A stretch of 64,000 nt of DNA from Alphaproteobacteria bacterium (GTDB lineage Bacteria > Pseudomonadota > Alphaproteobacteria > MPNO01 > UBA2964). A program made the translations under genes and the position numbers. Below the pieces are notes generated by a model. The model ran no database searches and was not told the origin of the DNA. It worked only from the letters and a program-made list of their open reading frames with translations. This document shows, piece by piece, positions 26,834-35,708 of this stretch; within the stretch, counting starts at the first letter, position 1; each line of letters opens with the position of its first letter. The stretch covers positions 186,001 through 250,000 of the forward strand of contig WLWZ01000003.1 of assembly GCA_012103315.1 (NCBI GenBank), in the 5' to 3' direction.

Positions 26834-28158
26834 TCGTTAAAGTTCTCTCGCATTGTCGAACCGCTATATTCTTTCTTGGAAAGCCCGCGCCGTTGTAGTT
26901 CGGGCACAACATGGTCGACGAACTCTTTGATATTTTCCGTCGCATGATACCCGCGACCGAGAATAAAACCGCCATTGGCACCGGTTTCAAAGTGCATCAT
27001 CTCTAACTTATCAACGATCTCTTTTGGCGTGCCCTCGGCTGTCATAATGCGTTTTGTCATATAGTCCCGGCCAAGTTCGCGAACCGTCATCTTCGGTTCC
27101 GTGGTTTTGACAATCTCTTCAAACGTGCCGAGATTGCCATTCACCGCTTTCACTTGATCGGCAAAATCCGCCAAGGTCATATCAAGTTCAGCGGTCGCAA
27201 AATCTACGCCAAACCATTGCGACATTTCGATCAGCCCTGCCTCTGGGGGAATCGCATCCAGGTACGCCTTCTCTTTGGCTTTTGCTTCTGATTGAGACTC
27301 AGCGACCTGCACCCGCACCGACCACAAGATCCCGAGGTCGCGCGGCTTACGGCCAAACTTTGCCAGCCTCTCATCAATGGCGGTGCGATGTTGTTTCATA
27401 CTCTCGACCGTCCGTCGCGTATTGAACTGTAGATCGGCATATTTTGTCGCAAGGTCCATACCTGGCCCTGACTGGCTTGCCTGAATGATCAACGGGCGTT
27501 GCTGCGGTGATGGCAAAGCGGGCAACGGCCCCCGGACGTTAAAGTAATCGCCTTTGAAATCGATCCGATGGACTTTCTCTGGGTCAACAAACACACCATT
27601 TTCGCGATCCATAACCAGCGCATCCGGTTCAACGCTATCCCAAAGCTCATTGGTGACTTGCAGAAACTCATCCGCCCGACGATAGCGTTCGTCGTGATCC
27701 ATCATCTCCTCGAAACCCCAATTCGCGGCTTCGCCTTTGTAGGCAGAGGTCACCGCATTCCAGGCGATCCGTCCCTTGGTGACATGATCCAGCGCATTGA
27801 AAGTCCGCGCGCAATGGAAGGGATGGTGATAGGTCGTCGACATGGTGAGGGCATAGCCGACACCTTCGGTCATCCGCGCCAGAATGGGAATCATTGCCGT
27901 CATATCGTGGCGCGGCCATTTCACGCCATTGCGCACGACAGCATCATGGTTGCCGCCGTAATCTTCAGAGGTGCCACCGGTGTCACCAAAGAACAGCAGG
28001 TCAAATCGGCCGCGTTCTGCGATCTTAGCGATGTCTTCGTAAAACTCTGAGCTGCTGTAATAAGGATAGCCAACCCAGGAGCCCGGCATACGCCACAGAA
28101 AATCTGTATGGAGAAACGACAGGTCGGCTGCTAGATGGATCGTTTCGCGCTCTGACAT
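26830..28158 (-). CDS. LLM-class flavin-dependent monooxygenase (NtaA/SnaA/DszA family)
   Basis: Luciferase-like FMNH2-dependent monooxygenase of 442 residues, the length typical for the NtaA/DszA/DmoA branch that attacks nitrilotriacetate, dibenzothiophene sulfone or dimethylsulfide. Family segments include PGSWVGYPYYS near the N-terminus, FDLLFFGDTGG, ITSAYK-like AWNAVTSAYKGEAANWGF and QASQSGPGMDLATKYAD. A flavin reductase partner is not encoded in the window. An AGGAGA ribosome-binding site precedes the ATG. It follows the XDH-like gene by 9 bases and is probably cotranscribed. Confidence 0.88.
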   Translation of the reverse strand: MSERETIHLAADLSFLHTDFLWRMPGSWVGYPYYSSSEFYEDIAKIAERGRFDLLFFGDTGGTSEDYGGNHDAVVRNGVKWPRHDMTAMIPILARMTEGVGYALTMSTTYHHPFHCARTFNALDHVTKGRIAWNAVTSAYKGEAANWGFEEMMDHDERYRRADEFLQVTNELWDSVEPDALVMDRENGVFVDPEKVHRIDFKGDYFNVRGPLPALPSPQQRPLIIQASQSGPGMDLATKYADLQFNTRRTVESMKQHRTAIDERLAKFGRKPRDLGILWSVRVQVAESQSEAKAKEKAYLDAIPPEAGLIEMSQWFGVDFATAELDMTLADFADQVKAVNGNLGTFEEIVKTTEPKMTVRELGRDYMTKRIMTAEGTPKEIVDKLEMMHFETGANGGFILGRGYHATENIKEFVDHVVPELQRRGLSKKEYSGSTMRENFND

Positions 28159-28167
28159 TTCTGTCTC

Positions 28168-30504
28168 CTACTCGTCCCGTTGTGACTCGTCTTTCTGTGA
28201 ATGCGCCGTTCCCATTTCAGGTGTCGCCTTAATCAGACCCCAGATATAGGCAGGCGACAAGGGTAGTTCATTCGGCTGCACGCCAAATAACGAGAGTGCC
28301 GAGGCAACAGCATTGGCCATCAGACCACCACAGGGCAGTGTGCCGCCTTCACCAGCCCCCTTCACACCAAGCGGATTAACTGGCGACGGTTTTTCTTCAA
28401 GCATGATAGCGCGGATATTCGGGAAGTTCATGGATTGTGGCACCAGATAGTCAGCCAGCGTCCCGGTCACAACCTGCGCGTTCTCGTCATAGATCATATG
28501 TTCGAGGAACGCACCACCGAGTCCTTGGACTATTCCGCCAATCGCCTGCCCCTGAAGGGTTAGTGGATTCACGATCCGGCCAACATCTTCAACCACCAAC
28601 AGATCGATCAGCTCAACCTGCCCAGTATTGGCGTCAACCGTCACATGTGCTGCGGCGGAACCATAGGCATAGGTGTGTTTGTGATTATGGAAGGTCTCTT
28701 CAATCTCGGATACATCGTCCGCCAACTCTCCGAAAGAAACAGATTGGCCATCTTTCGCTTTCACCACGCCATCAACGATCTCGACAGCATCGACGGAACA
28801 GCCAAGTCGGACCGCCGCAGCTTCCCGTATGTGTTCGCCCAGCTTTTCCACCGCCAGCAAAATGGCTGAGCCGCCCATAACCGTCGATCGTGAATGATAG
28901 GAACCAAACCCTTCGCTGACATAAGTCGTTGAGCCGTGAAACAATTTCACCCGTTCAATCGGTAACTCCAGCGCGTCGGCCGCGATTTGTGTCAAGACCG
29001 TCAACACGCCCTGACCAACAGAGGTCGAGCCAACGAATACATGGACCGAACCATCGGACTGAAGCGCTACTTTGGCATTCTCGCGGGGGCCGGCTCCACC
29101 GCCTTCGGTGAAGCATCCAATCGCTAGCCCGTGATACACCCCGTCGATCAACTGCCCTCGAAGGTTTTCTTTTTCCGACCAGCCAAATTCCTTGAGGCAA
29201 TGATCCAGCGTCATTAGATAGTCGCCACTGTCAAATTCTTCCTCACGCTCCACAGGTCGAATGGTCGCAATCGAATACGGCATCTCGGATTCGATCACCA
29301 GATTGCGGCGACGGAATTCTACCTGATCAATGCCGAGGTCCCCGGCAACAATATCAAAAAACCTTTCTCGAAAATAATCGCTCTCAAAGCGGCCTGGCCC
29401 CCGGTAGGTGCCAATTGGTGCCTTGTTGGTGAGCATGGCGTGTGACTGGATATCAACATGAGGTACCCGATATGGGCCTGACATAAACTGAGCGACATTG
29501 CGTGGGCTAATCGGACCATTGGTCCGGTAATATGCTCCGGCATCAACCCAGACCTCGCCCCGCAGACCAAGGATTTTGCCGTCTGAGGTACAGGCAATTT
29601 CAAGATCGCAATCCATCTCGCGGGCGTGCCCCATCGTCAACAAATGCTCACGCCTGTCCTCAATCCATTTTACCGGTCGACCAGTAAGGCGCGATGCAAA
29701 GGGAATAAGGAAGTCTTCCGTGAAAAACTCACCCCGGGCACCGAAACCACCCCCGACGTCGCTTTCGATCATGTCGATAGAATCTTCTGATACGCCCATC
29801 ATTGTGGAGAGTATTTTACGGTTCGCGAACGGTACCTTGGCGGCACCTTCGACCGTCAGCCGTTCAGCGTCCTTGTCCCAATCGGCAAGAATACCGCGTG
29901 GCTCCATCGGCAGGGCGAGATGACGTTGGGTCGCAAACTGTTCGCGCCTCACATAGTCAGCGGTCTTAAATACTGCATCGCAATCACCCTTGGTCGCATG
30001 ATAATTGATCGCTTCATTGCTACCCCAATCACCGAACAGCAATGAATTTCCCATCACCGCATCAAGACGATTGGCAACAGCTTCCAATGGTTCAATCTCA
30101 AGGTTAATCGCTGACAGGGCATCTTCCGCCCGGCCCGGACTATCGGCCAGTACGACAGCAACAGCCTCTCCGACATAGCGAACTTTATCACGCGCAATAG
30201 CCGGCTGGCCCAACGGATCTAGCTCCGCCATCGGCATAAGCCGCAGCGGCACCAGCGGAATGTCATCGCCCATATCCGCCGCCGTGATCACGGCATGAAT
30301 ACCCGGCATCTTCTCGGCCGCTGATGTATCGATTGATTTAATCAGCCCGTGTGCGATGGGGCTCCGCAGGATAACTGCGTGGAGCAGATTCTCGCGGGTA
30401 ATATCATCGACAAACCGTCCGCGCCCTGGCAGCAGTCGCAAATCTTCAAGCCGCTTAACCGGACTCCCGACATAGGCGTTGCGGATCTGATCGTCAGGGC
30501 TCAT
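28168..30504 (-). CDS. Xanthine dehydrogenase-family molybdopterin-binding large subunit (CoxL-like)
   Basis: Molybdenum hydroxylase large subunit of 778 residues. Typical segments are RRLEDLRLLPGRGRFVDD-like start (residues 16-35), VGGGFGARGE near residue 253 and the active-loop region GTYRGPGRFES near residue 368. A C-terminal GAGEGGTLP contains the family catalytic Glu. The active loop matches the non-CO-dehydrogenase form. No small (2Fe-2S) or medium (FAD) subunit gene is adjacent, which is unusual because these enzymes are normally heterotrimers. It is followed after 9 bases by the LLM gene and is divergent to the ABC importer. Confidence 0.88.
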   Translation of the reverse strand: MSPDDQIRNAYVGSPVKRLEDLRLLPGRGRFVDDITRENLLHAVILRSPIAHGLIKSIDTSAAEKMPGIHAVITAADMGDDIPLVPLRLMPMAELDPLGQPAIARDKVRYVGEAVAVVLADSPGRAEDALSAINLEIEPLEAVANRLDAVMGNSLLFGDWGSNEAINYHATKGDCDAVFKTADYVRREQFATQRHLALPMEPRGILADWDKDAERLTVEGAAKVPFANRKILSTMMGVSEDSIDMIESDVGGGFGARGEFFTEDFLIPFASRLTGRPVKWIEDRREHLLTMGHAREMDCDLEIACTSDGKILGLRGEVWVDAGAYYRTNGPISPRNVAQFMSGPYRVPHVDIQSHAMLTNKAPIGTYRGPGRFESDYFRERFFDIVAGDLGIDQVEFRRRNLVIESEMPYSIATIRPVEREEEFDSGDYLMTLDHCLKEFGWSEKENLRGQLIDGVYHGLAIGCFTEGGGAGPRENAKVALQSDGSVHVFVGSTSVGQGVLTVLTQIAADALELPIERVKLFHGSTTYVSEGFGSYHSRSTVMGGSAILLAVEKLGEHIREAAAVRLGCSVDAVEIVDGVVKAKDGQSVSFGELADDVSEIEETFHNHKHTYAYGSAAAHVTVDANTGQVELIDLLVVEDVGRIVNPLTLQGQAIGGIVQGLGGAFLEHMIYDENAQVVTGTLADYLVPQSMNFPNIRAIMLEEKPSPVNPLGVKGAGEGGTLPCGGLMANAVASALSLFGVQPNELPLSPAYIWGLIKATPEMGTAHSQKDESQRDE

Positions 30505-30849
30505 TACCGATTCTTTCTGACCCTATTTTACCGTTACGGAAATTCAAATTGGCCTGTTTCATCTGACGATTTCTTCATACGCAATTCTTGGACAATCGTC
30601 CTTGTCACCCATGGTATGGGGATTTTAGGGCGAAATCCACTGGTGACACTGGGTATTAGGACGTCATGACAAAAGATCGGAACAACAATAGTTATTTAGA
30701 CTCCCTACTGAAGGCCTGCCGGTGTAGCATCATAGACTTTCCCGCTGATATCGGGGCTGATCAGCAACTTAAAACGAAGGAATTTTAGGTGCCCGACAAA
30801 GACGCCACCGGTGCCCGCCACCGAATAATTAGAACTAGGGAGATTACCG
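30505..30849. other. Divergent promoter region between XDH-like gene and ABC importer
   Basis: 345 bases without a gene. It must contain the start signals for both divergent transcripts. I see only a small dyad (GGAC-AATC-GTCC) near 30590 and no clear consensus -35/-10 pair. Confidence 0.5.
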
Positions 30850-31899
30850 ATGAAACTATCAAAAATACTTTCCGGCCTCGGCAGAACATCTGCCCGAACC
30901 GGAGCACTCGCACTCGTTGCCGCAACGGCCATCACTGCATCCGCTCAAGCACAAACCAAGGTTCGCGTGACACTCGATTGGGTTCCGCAATCGACCCATG
31001 GCCCAACGTTCATTGCCCAGTATGAAGGCTATTTCAAAGCTGAAGGTCTCGACGTCACCATCGCACCCGGCAAAGGCTCCGCCGATGCGGTACGTAAGCT
31101 CGTCGCTGGCACTCATGATATCGGCTGGCCTGACATCAATGCCCTGATCGAGTTCAATTCCAAGAACCCTGGCAAGGCGATCAAAACGATCATGATGCTT
31201 TATGAGCAACCCCCATTTTCGATTTGCGCGCTATCGAAATCCGGTCTCAAAAACCCGAAACAATTGGTCGGCAAAACACTCGGCGCACCGGTGTTTGATG
31301 CGAGCTACAAACTGTTCCCCGCTTTCGCTGCTGCAGTTGGCATCGACCCCAACGCGGTCAAAAAGAAGAACATGAACCCACGCTTGCGTGAGCCCATGTT
31401 GATCCGGGGCGACGTTGATGCGATCTCCGGTCACTTGTTCTCGACCCTTCTCGCGGTTAAAGCCGCCGGTTTAAAGGAATCAGATGTCGATTGCTTCCTC
31501 TATGGCAATCACGGCATGGAATCCTACGCTAATGGTATCGCGGTATCACCGGCATTCGCCAAGAAGCACCCAGAAGCAGTTAAAGGCTTCATCCGGGCGA
31601 CCTACAAGGCGGCGCGTGACATGGTCCTACGGCCCAAGATGGCAATTGCTGCTGTGAAAAAATTCCAGCCGCTGGTCCAGAATGCGATCGAAGCGGATCG
31701 TCTACGGATCGCCCTCGATTGCTGCATCCTGACGCCAAACGTCAAGAAAAACGGCTATGGCAGTGTCGATATGGGACGGCTGCAACGCTCGATCAATCAG
31801 GCTGCGGCTGCCTATAAGCTGAAGAACATTCCTAAAGCTGCAGACATGTTCGATGCTTCCTTCTTGCCAGCTAAGGCAGACCGCTTCATCCACAAATAG
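30850..31899 (+). CDS. ABC importer substrate-binding protein (NMT1/SsuA-like)
   Basis: Periplasmic binding protein of 349 residues. The signal peptide covers about residues 1-36 (ALALVAATAITASAQA). The mature part starts KVRVTLDWVPQSTHGPTFIA, with EGYFKAEGLDVTIAPGKGSAD following, the standard start of the NMT1/THI5/SsuA group that binds pyrimidines, taurine, alkanesulfonates or aromatic acids. A GGGAG Shine-Dalgarno lies before the ATG. It is the first gene of the importer operon and is followed by a 10-bp hairpin that would stabilise its part of the message. Confidence 0.88.
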   Translation: MKLSKILSGLGRTSARTGALALVAATAITASAQAQTKVRVTLDWVPQSTHGPTFIAQYEGYFKAEGLDVTIAPGKGSADAVRKLVAGTHDIGWPDINALIEFNSKNPGKAIKTIMMLYEQPPFSICALSKSGLKNPKQLVGKTLGAPVFDASYKLFPAFAAAVGIDPNAVKKKNMNPRLREPMLIRGDVDAISGHLFSTLLAVKAAGLKESDVDCFLYGNHGMESYANGIAVSPAFAKKHPEAVKGFIRATYKAARDMVLRPKMAIAAVKKFQPLVQNAIEADRLRIALDCCILTPNVKKNGYGSVDMGRLQRSINQAAAAYKLKNIPKAADMFDASFLPAKADRFIHK

Positions 31900-31922
31900 G
31901 CGGATAACAACTAAGAAAAGGT

Positions 31923-31948
31923 GCGGGGCACGTTCAGGCGTGCCCCGC
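31923..31948 (+). other. Intercistronic hairpin after the binding-protein gene
   Basis: A perfect 10-bp stem GCGGGGCACG/CGTGCCCCGC with a 6-base loop (TTCAGG), 23 bases past the stop codon and 10 bases before the ATPase ATG. The four T after it are interrupted. Such hairpins often lower read-through and protect the mRNA of the abundant binding protein. Confidence 0.7.
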
Positions 31949-31958
31949 CATATTTTGA

Positions 31959-32762
31959 ATGGCTTTTATAGAAATTGAAGACGTCGACCTCGTCTATCGC
32001 AATAGCTTTGGTCATGAGGTTTCTGACGGCACGCTGGCGCTTTCTGGTACCAACCTGACAATGGAACGGGGCGAGTTTATTGCCCTTGTCGGCCCAAGCG
32101 GTTGCGGCAAATCAACCTTGCTCAAAGTTGTGTCCGGATTGATCCGGGCCAATAAAGGCAAGGTAACAGTAGCTGGTGAAACAGTAACCGACCCGCTCAA
32201 AATTGTCGGCATGGCATTTCAGAACGCCTCGCTCTTACCTTGGCGTTCAACCCGAGAAAACGTGTTGCTGCCGATGGAAATCGTCGAGCCGCACCGCCAG
32301 CGCTTCCGGTCCGAAAAAGCCCATTACGAAGAATTGGCCGATAAGTTGCTAGCAACGGTCGGTCTCGAAGGGTTCGGAGACCGCGCGCCGTGGCAGCTTT
32401 CCGGTGGTATGCAGCAACGTGCACAATTATGCCGAGCTTTAGTTCATGAACCAGACCTACTGCTGCTTGATGAGCCGTTTGGCGCGCTCGATGCCTTTAC
32501 CCGCGAAGAGCTTTGGGACGTCCTGCAGGCGCTCTACAACGACCGGAAATGCACCGTCATGCTGGTCACTCATGACCTCCGTGAAGCGGTCTATTTAGCA
32601 GACACCGTCTATGTGATGAGCGCGCGACCAGGCAAGGTAATCCTCGACAAAAAGATTGATATGCCGCGCCCGCGCAAGCTCGAAGACCTTTATAGCCGCG
32701 ATATCGCAGACCTTATTCAGGAACTGCGGCACCACATCAATGTCGCCAGAACAGACGACTAG
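31959..32762 (+). CDS. ABC importer ATPase (SsuB/TauB family)
   Basis: Cytoplasmic ATP-binding subunit of 267 residues. Walker A is GPSGCGKSTLL (about residues 44-54), the signature is LSGGMQQRAQL, Walker B is LLLLDEPFGALD and the switch histidine is in LVTHDL. A Q-loop is present in AFQNASLLPW. It pairs with the permease 9 bases downstream and the binding protein upstream to form a complete nitrate/sulfonate/taurine-type importer. Confidence 0.92.
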   Translation: MAFIEIEDVDLVYRNSFGHEVSDGTLALSGTNLTMERGEFIALVGPSGCGKSTLLKVVSGLIRANKGKVTVAGETVTDPLKIVGMAFQNASLLPWRSTRENVLLPMEIVEPHRQRFRSEKAHYEELADKLLATVGLEGFGDRAPWQLSGGMQQRAQLCRALVHEPDLLLLDEPFGALDAFTREELWDVLQALYNDRKCTVMLVTHDLREAVYLADTVYVMSARPGKVILDKKIDMPRPRKLEDLYSRDIADLIQELRHHINVARTDD

Positions 32763-32771
32763 GACGCTGAT

Positions 32772-33554
32772 ATGAAAAACATATGGCTCGAACGCCTGTC
32801 CCCGTGGATCCTGACAATTGTATTGATCATTCTCTGGGAACTCATCGTTAAAGGCTTTGGCATTGCCCGCATTGTCATGCCGTCGGCGAGTGAATCCTTT
32901 TATGCGATCTGGGAATTCCGCGACGGATTGCTCAACAGCTCATTGACCACCCTCTACGCCACTATCATTGGCTTTGGCATCGCTGTGGTTTTCGGAGTCC
33001 TGATGGGTGTTGCGATTGGGATATCGCGCCCCGTCTATGTCACCGTATACCCGCTCATGGTCGCGTTTAACGCGATACCCAAAGTGGTGGTCGTGCCGAT
33101 CCTCGTCCTATGGATTGGTGCCGGGCTGCAAACCTCCGCCGTCACCGCATTTATACTGTGTTTCTTCCCGATTGTGGTGAACATGGCAGTCGGGTTGGCG
33201 ACCATTGAACCGGAGCTTAAAGATGTTCTGCGGGCGTTAGGCGCCAAAGAGCGCGATATCGTCATCAAGGTCGGTATACCGCGTTCGCTGCCTTATTTGT
33301 TTGCCTCGCTAAAGATCGCTATCACATTGGCTTTTGTCGGTGCGGTGATTGCAGAAACCGTTGCAGGCGCAGAGGGCATCGGCAATCTAATGCTGGTCGC
33401 CAGTTCCAACTTCAATACACCGCTGATGTTCGCCGGCATTATCGTGATAGCCGCCATGGCGACCGGGATGTACGGCATCTTCGCAATGCTCGATTCCCGC
33501 TTCACAGGCTGGGCGACACGCGGCAGCATGAACTTCGCAACGGCTGGTGGCTAA
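32772..33554 (+). CDS. ABC importer permease (SsuC/TauC family)
   Basis: Inner-membrane permease of 260 residues with about six transmembrane segments. The cytoplasmic EAA loop is visible as ELKDVLRALGAKERDIVIKV near residue 150, the contact site for the ATPase. It is the last gene of the importer operon. It lies 16 bases from the convergent hydrolase gene with no obvious terminator between. Confidence 0.9.
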   Translation: MKNIWLERLSPWILTIVLIILWELIVKGFGIARIVMPSASESFYAIWEFRDGLLNSSLTTLYATIIGFGIAVVFGVLMGVAIGISRPVYVTVYPLMVAFNAIPKVVVVPILVLWIGAGLQTSAVTAFILCFFPIVVNMAVGLATIEPELKDVLRALGAKERDIVIKVGIPRSLPYLFASLKIAITLAFVGAVIAETVAGAEGIGNLMLVASSNFNTPLMFAGIIVIAAMATGMYGIFAMLDSRFTGWATRGSMNFATAGG

Positions 33555-33570
33555 TCAACGATAAGGCAGG

Positions 33571-34695
33571 TCAGCCAAGCTTATCGAGGACCCAATCGAT
33601 TTGGTAAGCGACCACCTGCGTCCAATTATCAACGCTGCAATGACCCGATCCACCGGTCTCATCGTCGAACAGGCGTAAGGTTTTATCGGCGACCGGGATT
33701 TCATCGAACAGACGTTGGGCCGATGACGCTGGCACCATGTGATCACGAGCTCCGTGGGTGACCAGCATTGGACAGGTAATGTTCTCCAGTTTTCCTTCCA
33801 GATTAAAGTCTGAGAGATAGGCGCGCGCCTCTTCGTCCGATTTTGTGCCAGTGATCCATTGCAACTGACCATGTAGGGGTGGGTATGGGTCATAGAGATC
33901 CGCGAGTACATCATAGAGCGCGCCCCAAACCACACAGGCCTTGATCCGATGTTCGAAACTCACGGCCCGTGGTGCGTAATACCCCACCATTGAACCGCCG
34001 ATCAGCCCTATCCGGTCATGATCTACATCGTCGCGGCCATGCAAGTAATCCACTGCTGCGGTGAAGACACGTTCATAGTCGGGGATGGTTGGAATGTTAT
34101 GAACTCGGATCGATTTCCCCTGCCCCGGACCGTTAAACAGCAACACCCCAGCACCGCGGGCCGTCATTTCCTGTGCACCGCGAAACAGCTGTTCTTCGGG
34201 CAACGCATCCGCTCCGGTTGGGAAAATGATCACCGGTGCAGGCGTTCCACGCGCTGACGTACGTGGTGGCAGAAACAGACCTTCTAACTCATAACCATCA
34301 AACGGAATCGCAATACGTTCGTAAGGATGCGGTTGGAGATCAATGCCGGTATAGAAACAATCAATACAGCGTTCATACATTGGCAGCTTGCGAGGGTTCT
34401 TGCCCGACAGCACTCGCTCGGCAGAACGATAATAGGTAAAGGCGCGCCAATAGGCATTGCCCGCCGTAACATCGTGGCCAGCATCCTTGGCCTCATCAGC
34501 TATTGCCTTGACCCGATCACCGAGATCATAGAACGCGTCGTACCAGTCTTCAGAATTGCCGGCTCGAATCTTCCGCGCCGCATAAAACAGCTCATTGGTG
34601 TCAGCGCCGCCCTGCACGGCTTCATAAAACAACCATACGAGATGAAATGAAAAAACAACGGATTCGCGTTGATCATCAGCCCAGTACTGGAACAT
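33571..34695 (-). CDS. Alpha/beta hydrolase, 2,6-dihydroxypseudooxynicotine hydrolase/FrsA-like
   Basis: Hydrolase of about 374 residues. An N-terminal helical region of about 120 residues (YWRAFTYYRSAERVL) serves as lid and dimer domain. The catalytic domain follows, with the elbow GGSMVGYY (Ser) near residue 225, an acid in THGARDHMVP and a histidine near SGHCSVDNW. This layout matches C-C bond hydrolases such as the nicotine-pathway enzyme. The ATG at 34695 was preferred over the TTG one codon earlier because AGGGGG lies 6 bases before it. It follows the SDR gene by 188 bases on the same strand. Confidence 0.83.
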   Translation of the reverse strand: MFQYWADDQRESVVFSFHLVWLFYEAVQGGADTNELFYAARKIRAGNSEDWYDAFYDLGDRVKAIADEAKDAGHDVTAGNAYWRAFTYYRSAERVLSGKNPRKLPMYERCIDCFYTGIDLQPHPYERIAIPFDGYELEGLFLPPRTSARGTPAPVIIFPTGADALPEEQLFRGAQEMTARGAGVLLFNGPGQGKSIRVHNIPTIPDYERVFTAAVDYLHGRDDVDHDRIGLIGGSMVGYYAPRAVSFEHRIKACVVWGALYDVLADLYDPYPPLHGQLQWITGTKSDEEARAYLSDFNLEGKLENITCPMLVTHGARDHMVPASSAQRLFDEIPVADKTLRLFDDETGGSGHCSVDNWTQVVAYQIDWVLDKLG

Positions 34696-34883
34696 CAAAA
34701 TCCCCCTGCTCTATTGGTCGGCACGTTTAAGCCGATGCTTCGATAGGGAGAGAATGCCTGTTATTAGACGACGCGAACAGGGTAAGAGGCGCTAAAATGA
34801 CCTAGTTTAGTATGTCCACAACTGACCCCGTTAGGACATGTTTATATCGGTCAGGTGCGTAACCCCATAGCCAGTATCATCAG

Positions 34884-35663
34884 CTATGTCAGACCGAGCA
34901 TATCGCTGACGTTCAGAGCGCCCATGCCACCATCGATGGGGATATCGACACCGCGAAGCCATTGGCTGCCTGGTCCCGCTAAAAACAGGACCACTTTTGC
35001 GACATCTTCCGCGCTGGCGGGACGACCAACCCGAGCAATATTCCGCGTCGCCTGTTCGCCAAATGCCGCCAGAAAATCGTCTAGAATACCTGTAGCCACC
35101 GCGCCCGGACTCACCGTATTAGCGCGAATGCCTCGGGCGACGTGCGTTTCTGTCTCAGCGAGAGTCCAGGCGACGATGGCCTCTTTCGAGAGGTTGTAGG
35201 CCCGAATAGAGTTGATCTCGTTCTCGGCGCAAAACACATGGGTGTCGGTGTCGTCACCCAACGCCAGAAGGGATTTAACCTGTTCAATATTGTCGCGCCA
35301 AAAAGCGCCGGCACGAGAGGCGACATTGACGATGGTGGCGCCATCCACCAGCTGGTCCATCAACGCGTTCGTGAAGTGCCGCGTTCCAATAAAATTGACG
35401 GCGAGTATCCGTCCTTCAAGACCATCCCGGGGTGGTAAACCCGCCACGTTGCACAGGATGTCGATATTCCCATCAATGGCCTTGGCGGCGGTCTCGATTG
35501 ATTTGGGATCCGAGAGGTCGAGCTCAATAAAGCGATCAACATTGTCCTGCGTTTCGACAATATCGAGACCTGTCACTGTAGCGCCTGCCGCCGAAATCAT
35601 TTTGGCAACTTCGGCACCAATACCACTAGCAACACCGGTTACAATGGCGTGTTTACCTCTCAT
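34884..35663 (-). CDS. Short-chain dehydrogenase/reductase
   Basis: Classical SDR of 259 residues. The cofactor motif TGVASGIG is at residues 9-16, an NVAG segment replaces the usual NNAG, the catalytic Ser is in IVNVASRAG and the YxxxK pair is in YNLSKEA. It belongs to the type that reduces ketones or oxidises hydroxysteroid-like or terpene alcohols. It lies 45 bases downstream of the selenoprotein gene on the same strand with a GAGGGA Shine-Dalgarno, so a joint transcript is likely. Confidence 0.88.
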   Translation of the reverse strand: MRGKHAIVTGVASGIGAEVAKMISAAGATVTGLDIVETQDNVDRFIELDLSDPKSIETAAKAIDGNIDILCNVAGLPPRDGLEGRILAVNFIGTRHFTNALMDQLVDGATIVNVASRAGAFWRDNIEQVKSLLALGDDTDTHVFCAENEINSIRAYNLSKEAIVAWTLAETETHVARGIRANTVSPGAVATGILDDFLAAFGEQATRNIARVGRPASAEDVAKVVLFLAGPGSQWLRGVDIPIDGGMGALNVSDMLGLT

Positions 35664-35708
35664 TGTGTCCCTCGCTCAAATTGGTCATCGTCAATGTTCT
35701 CCATAGAG

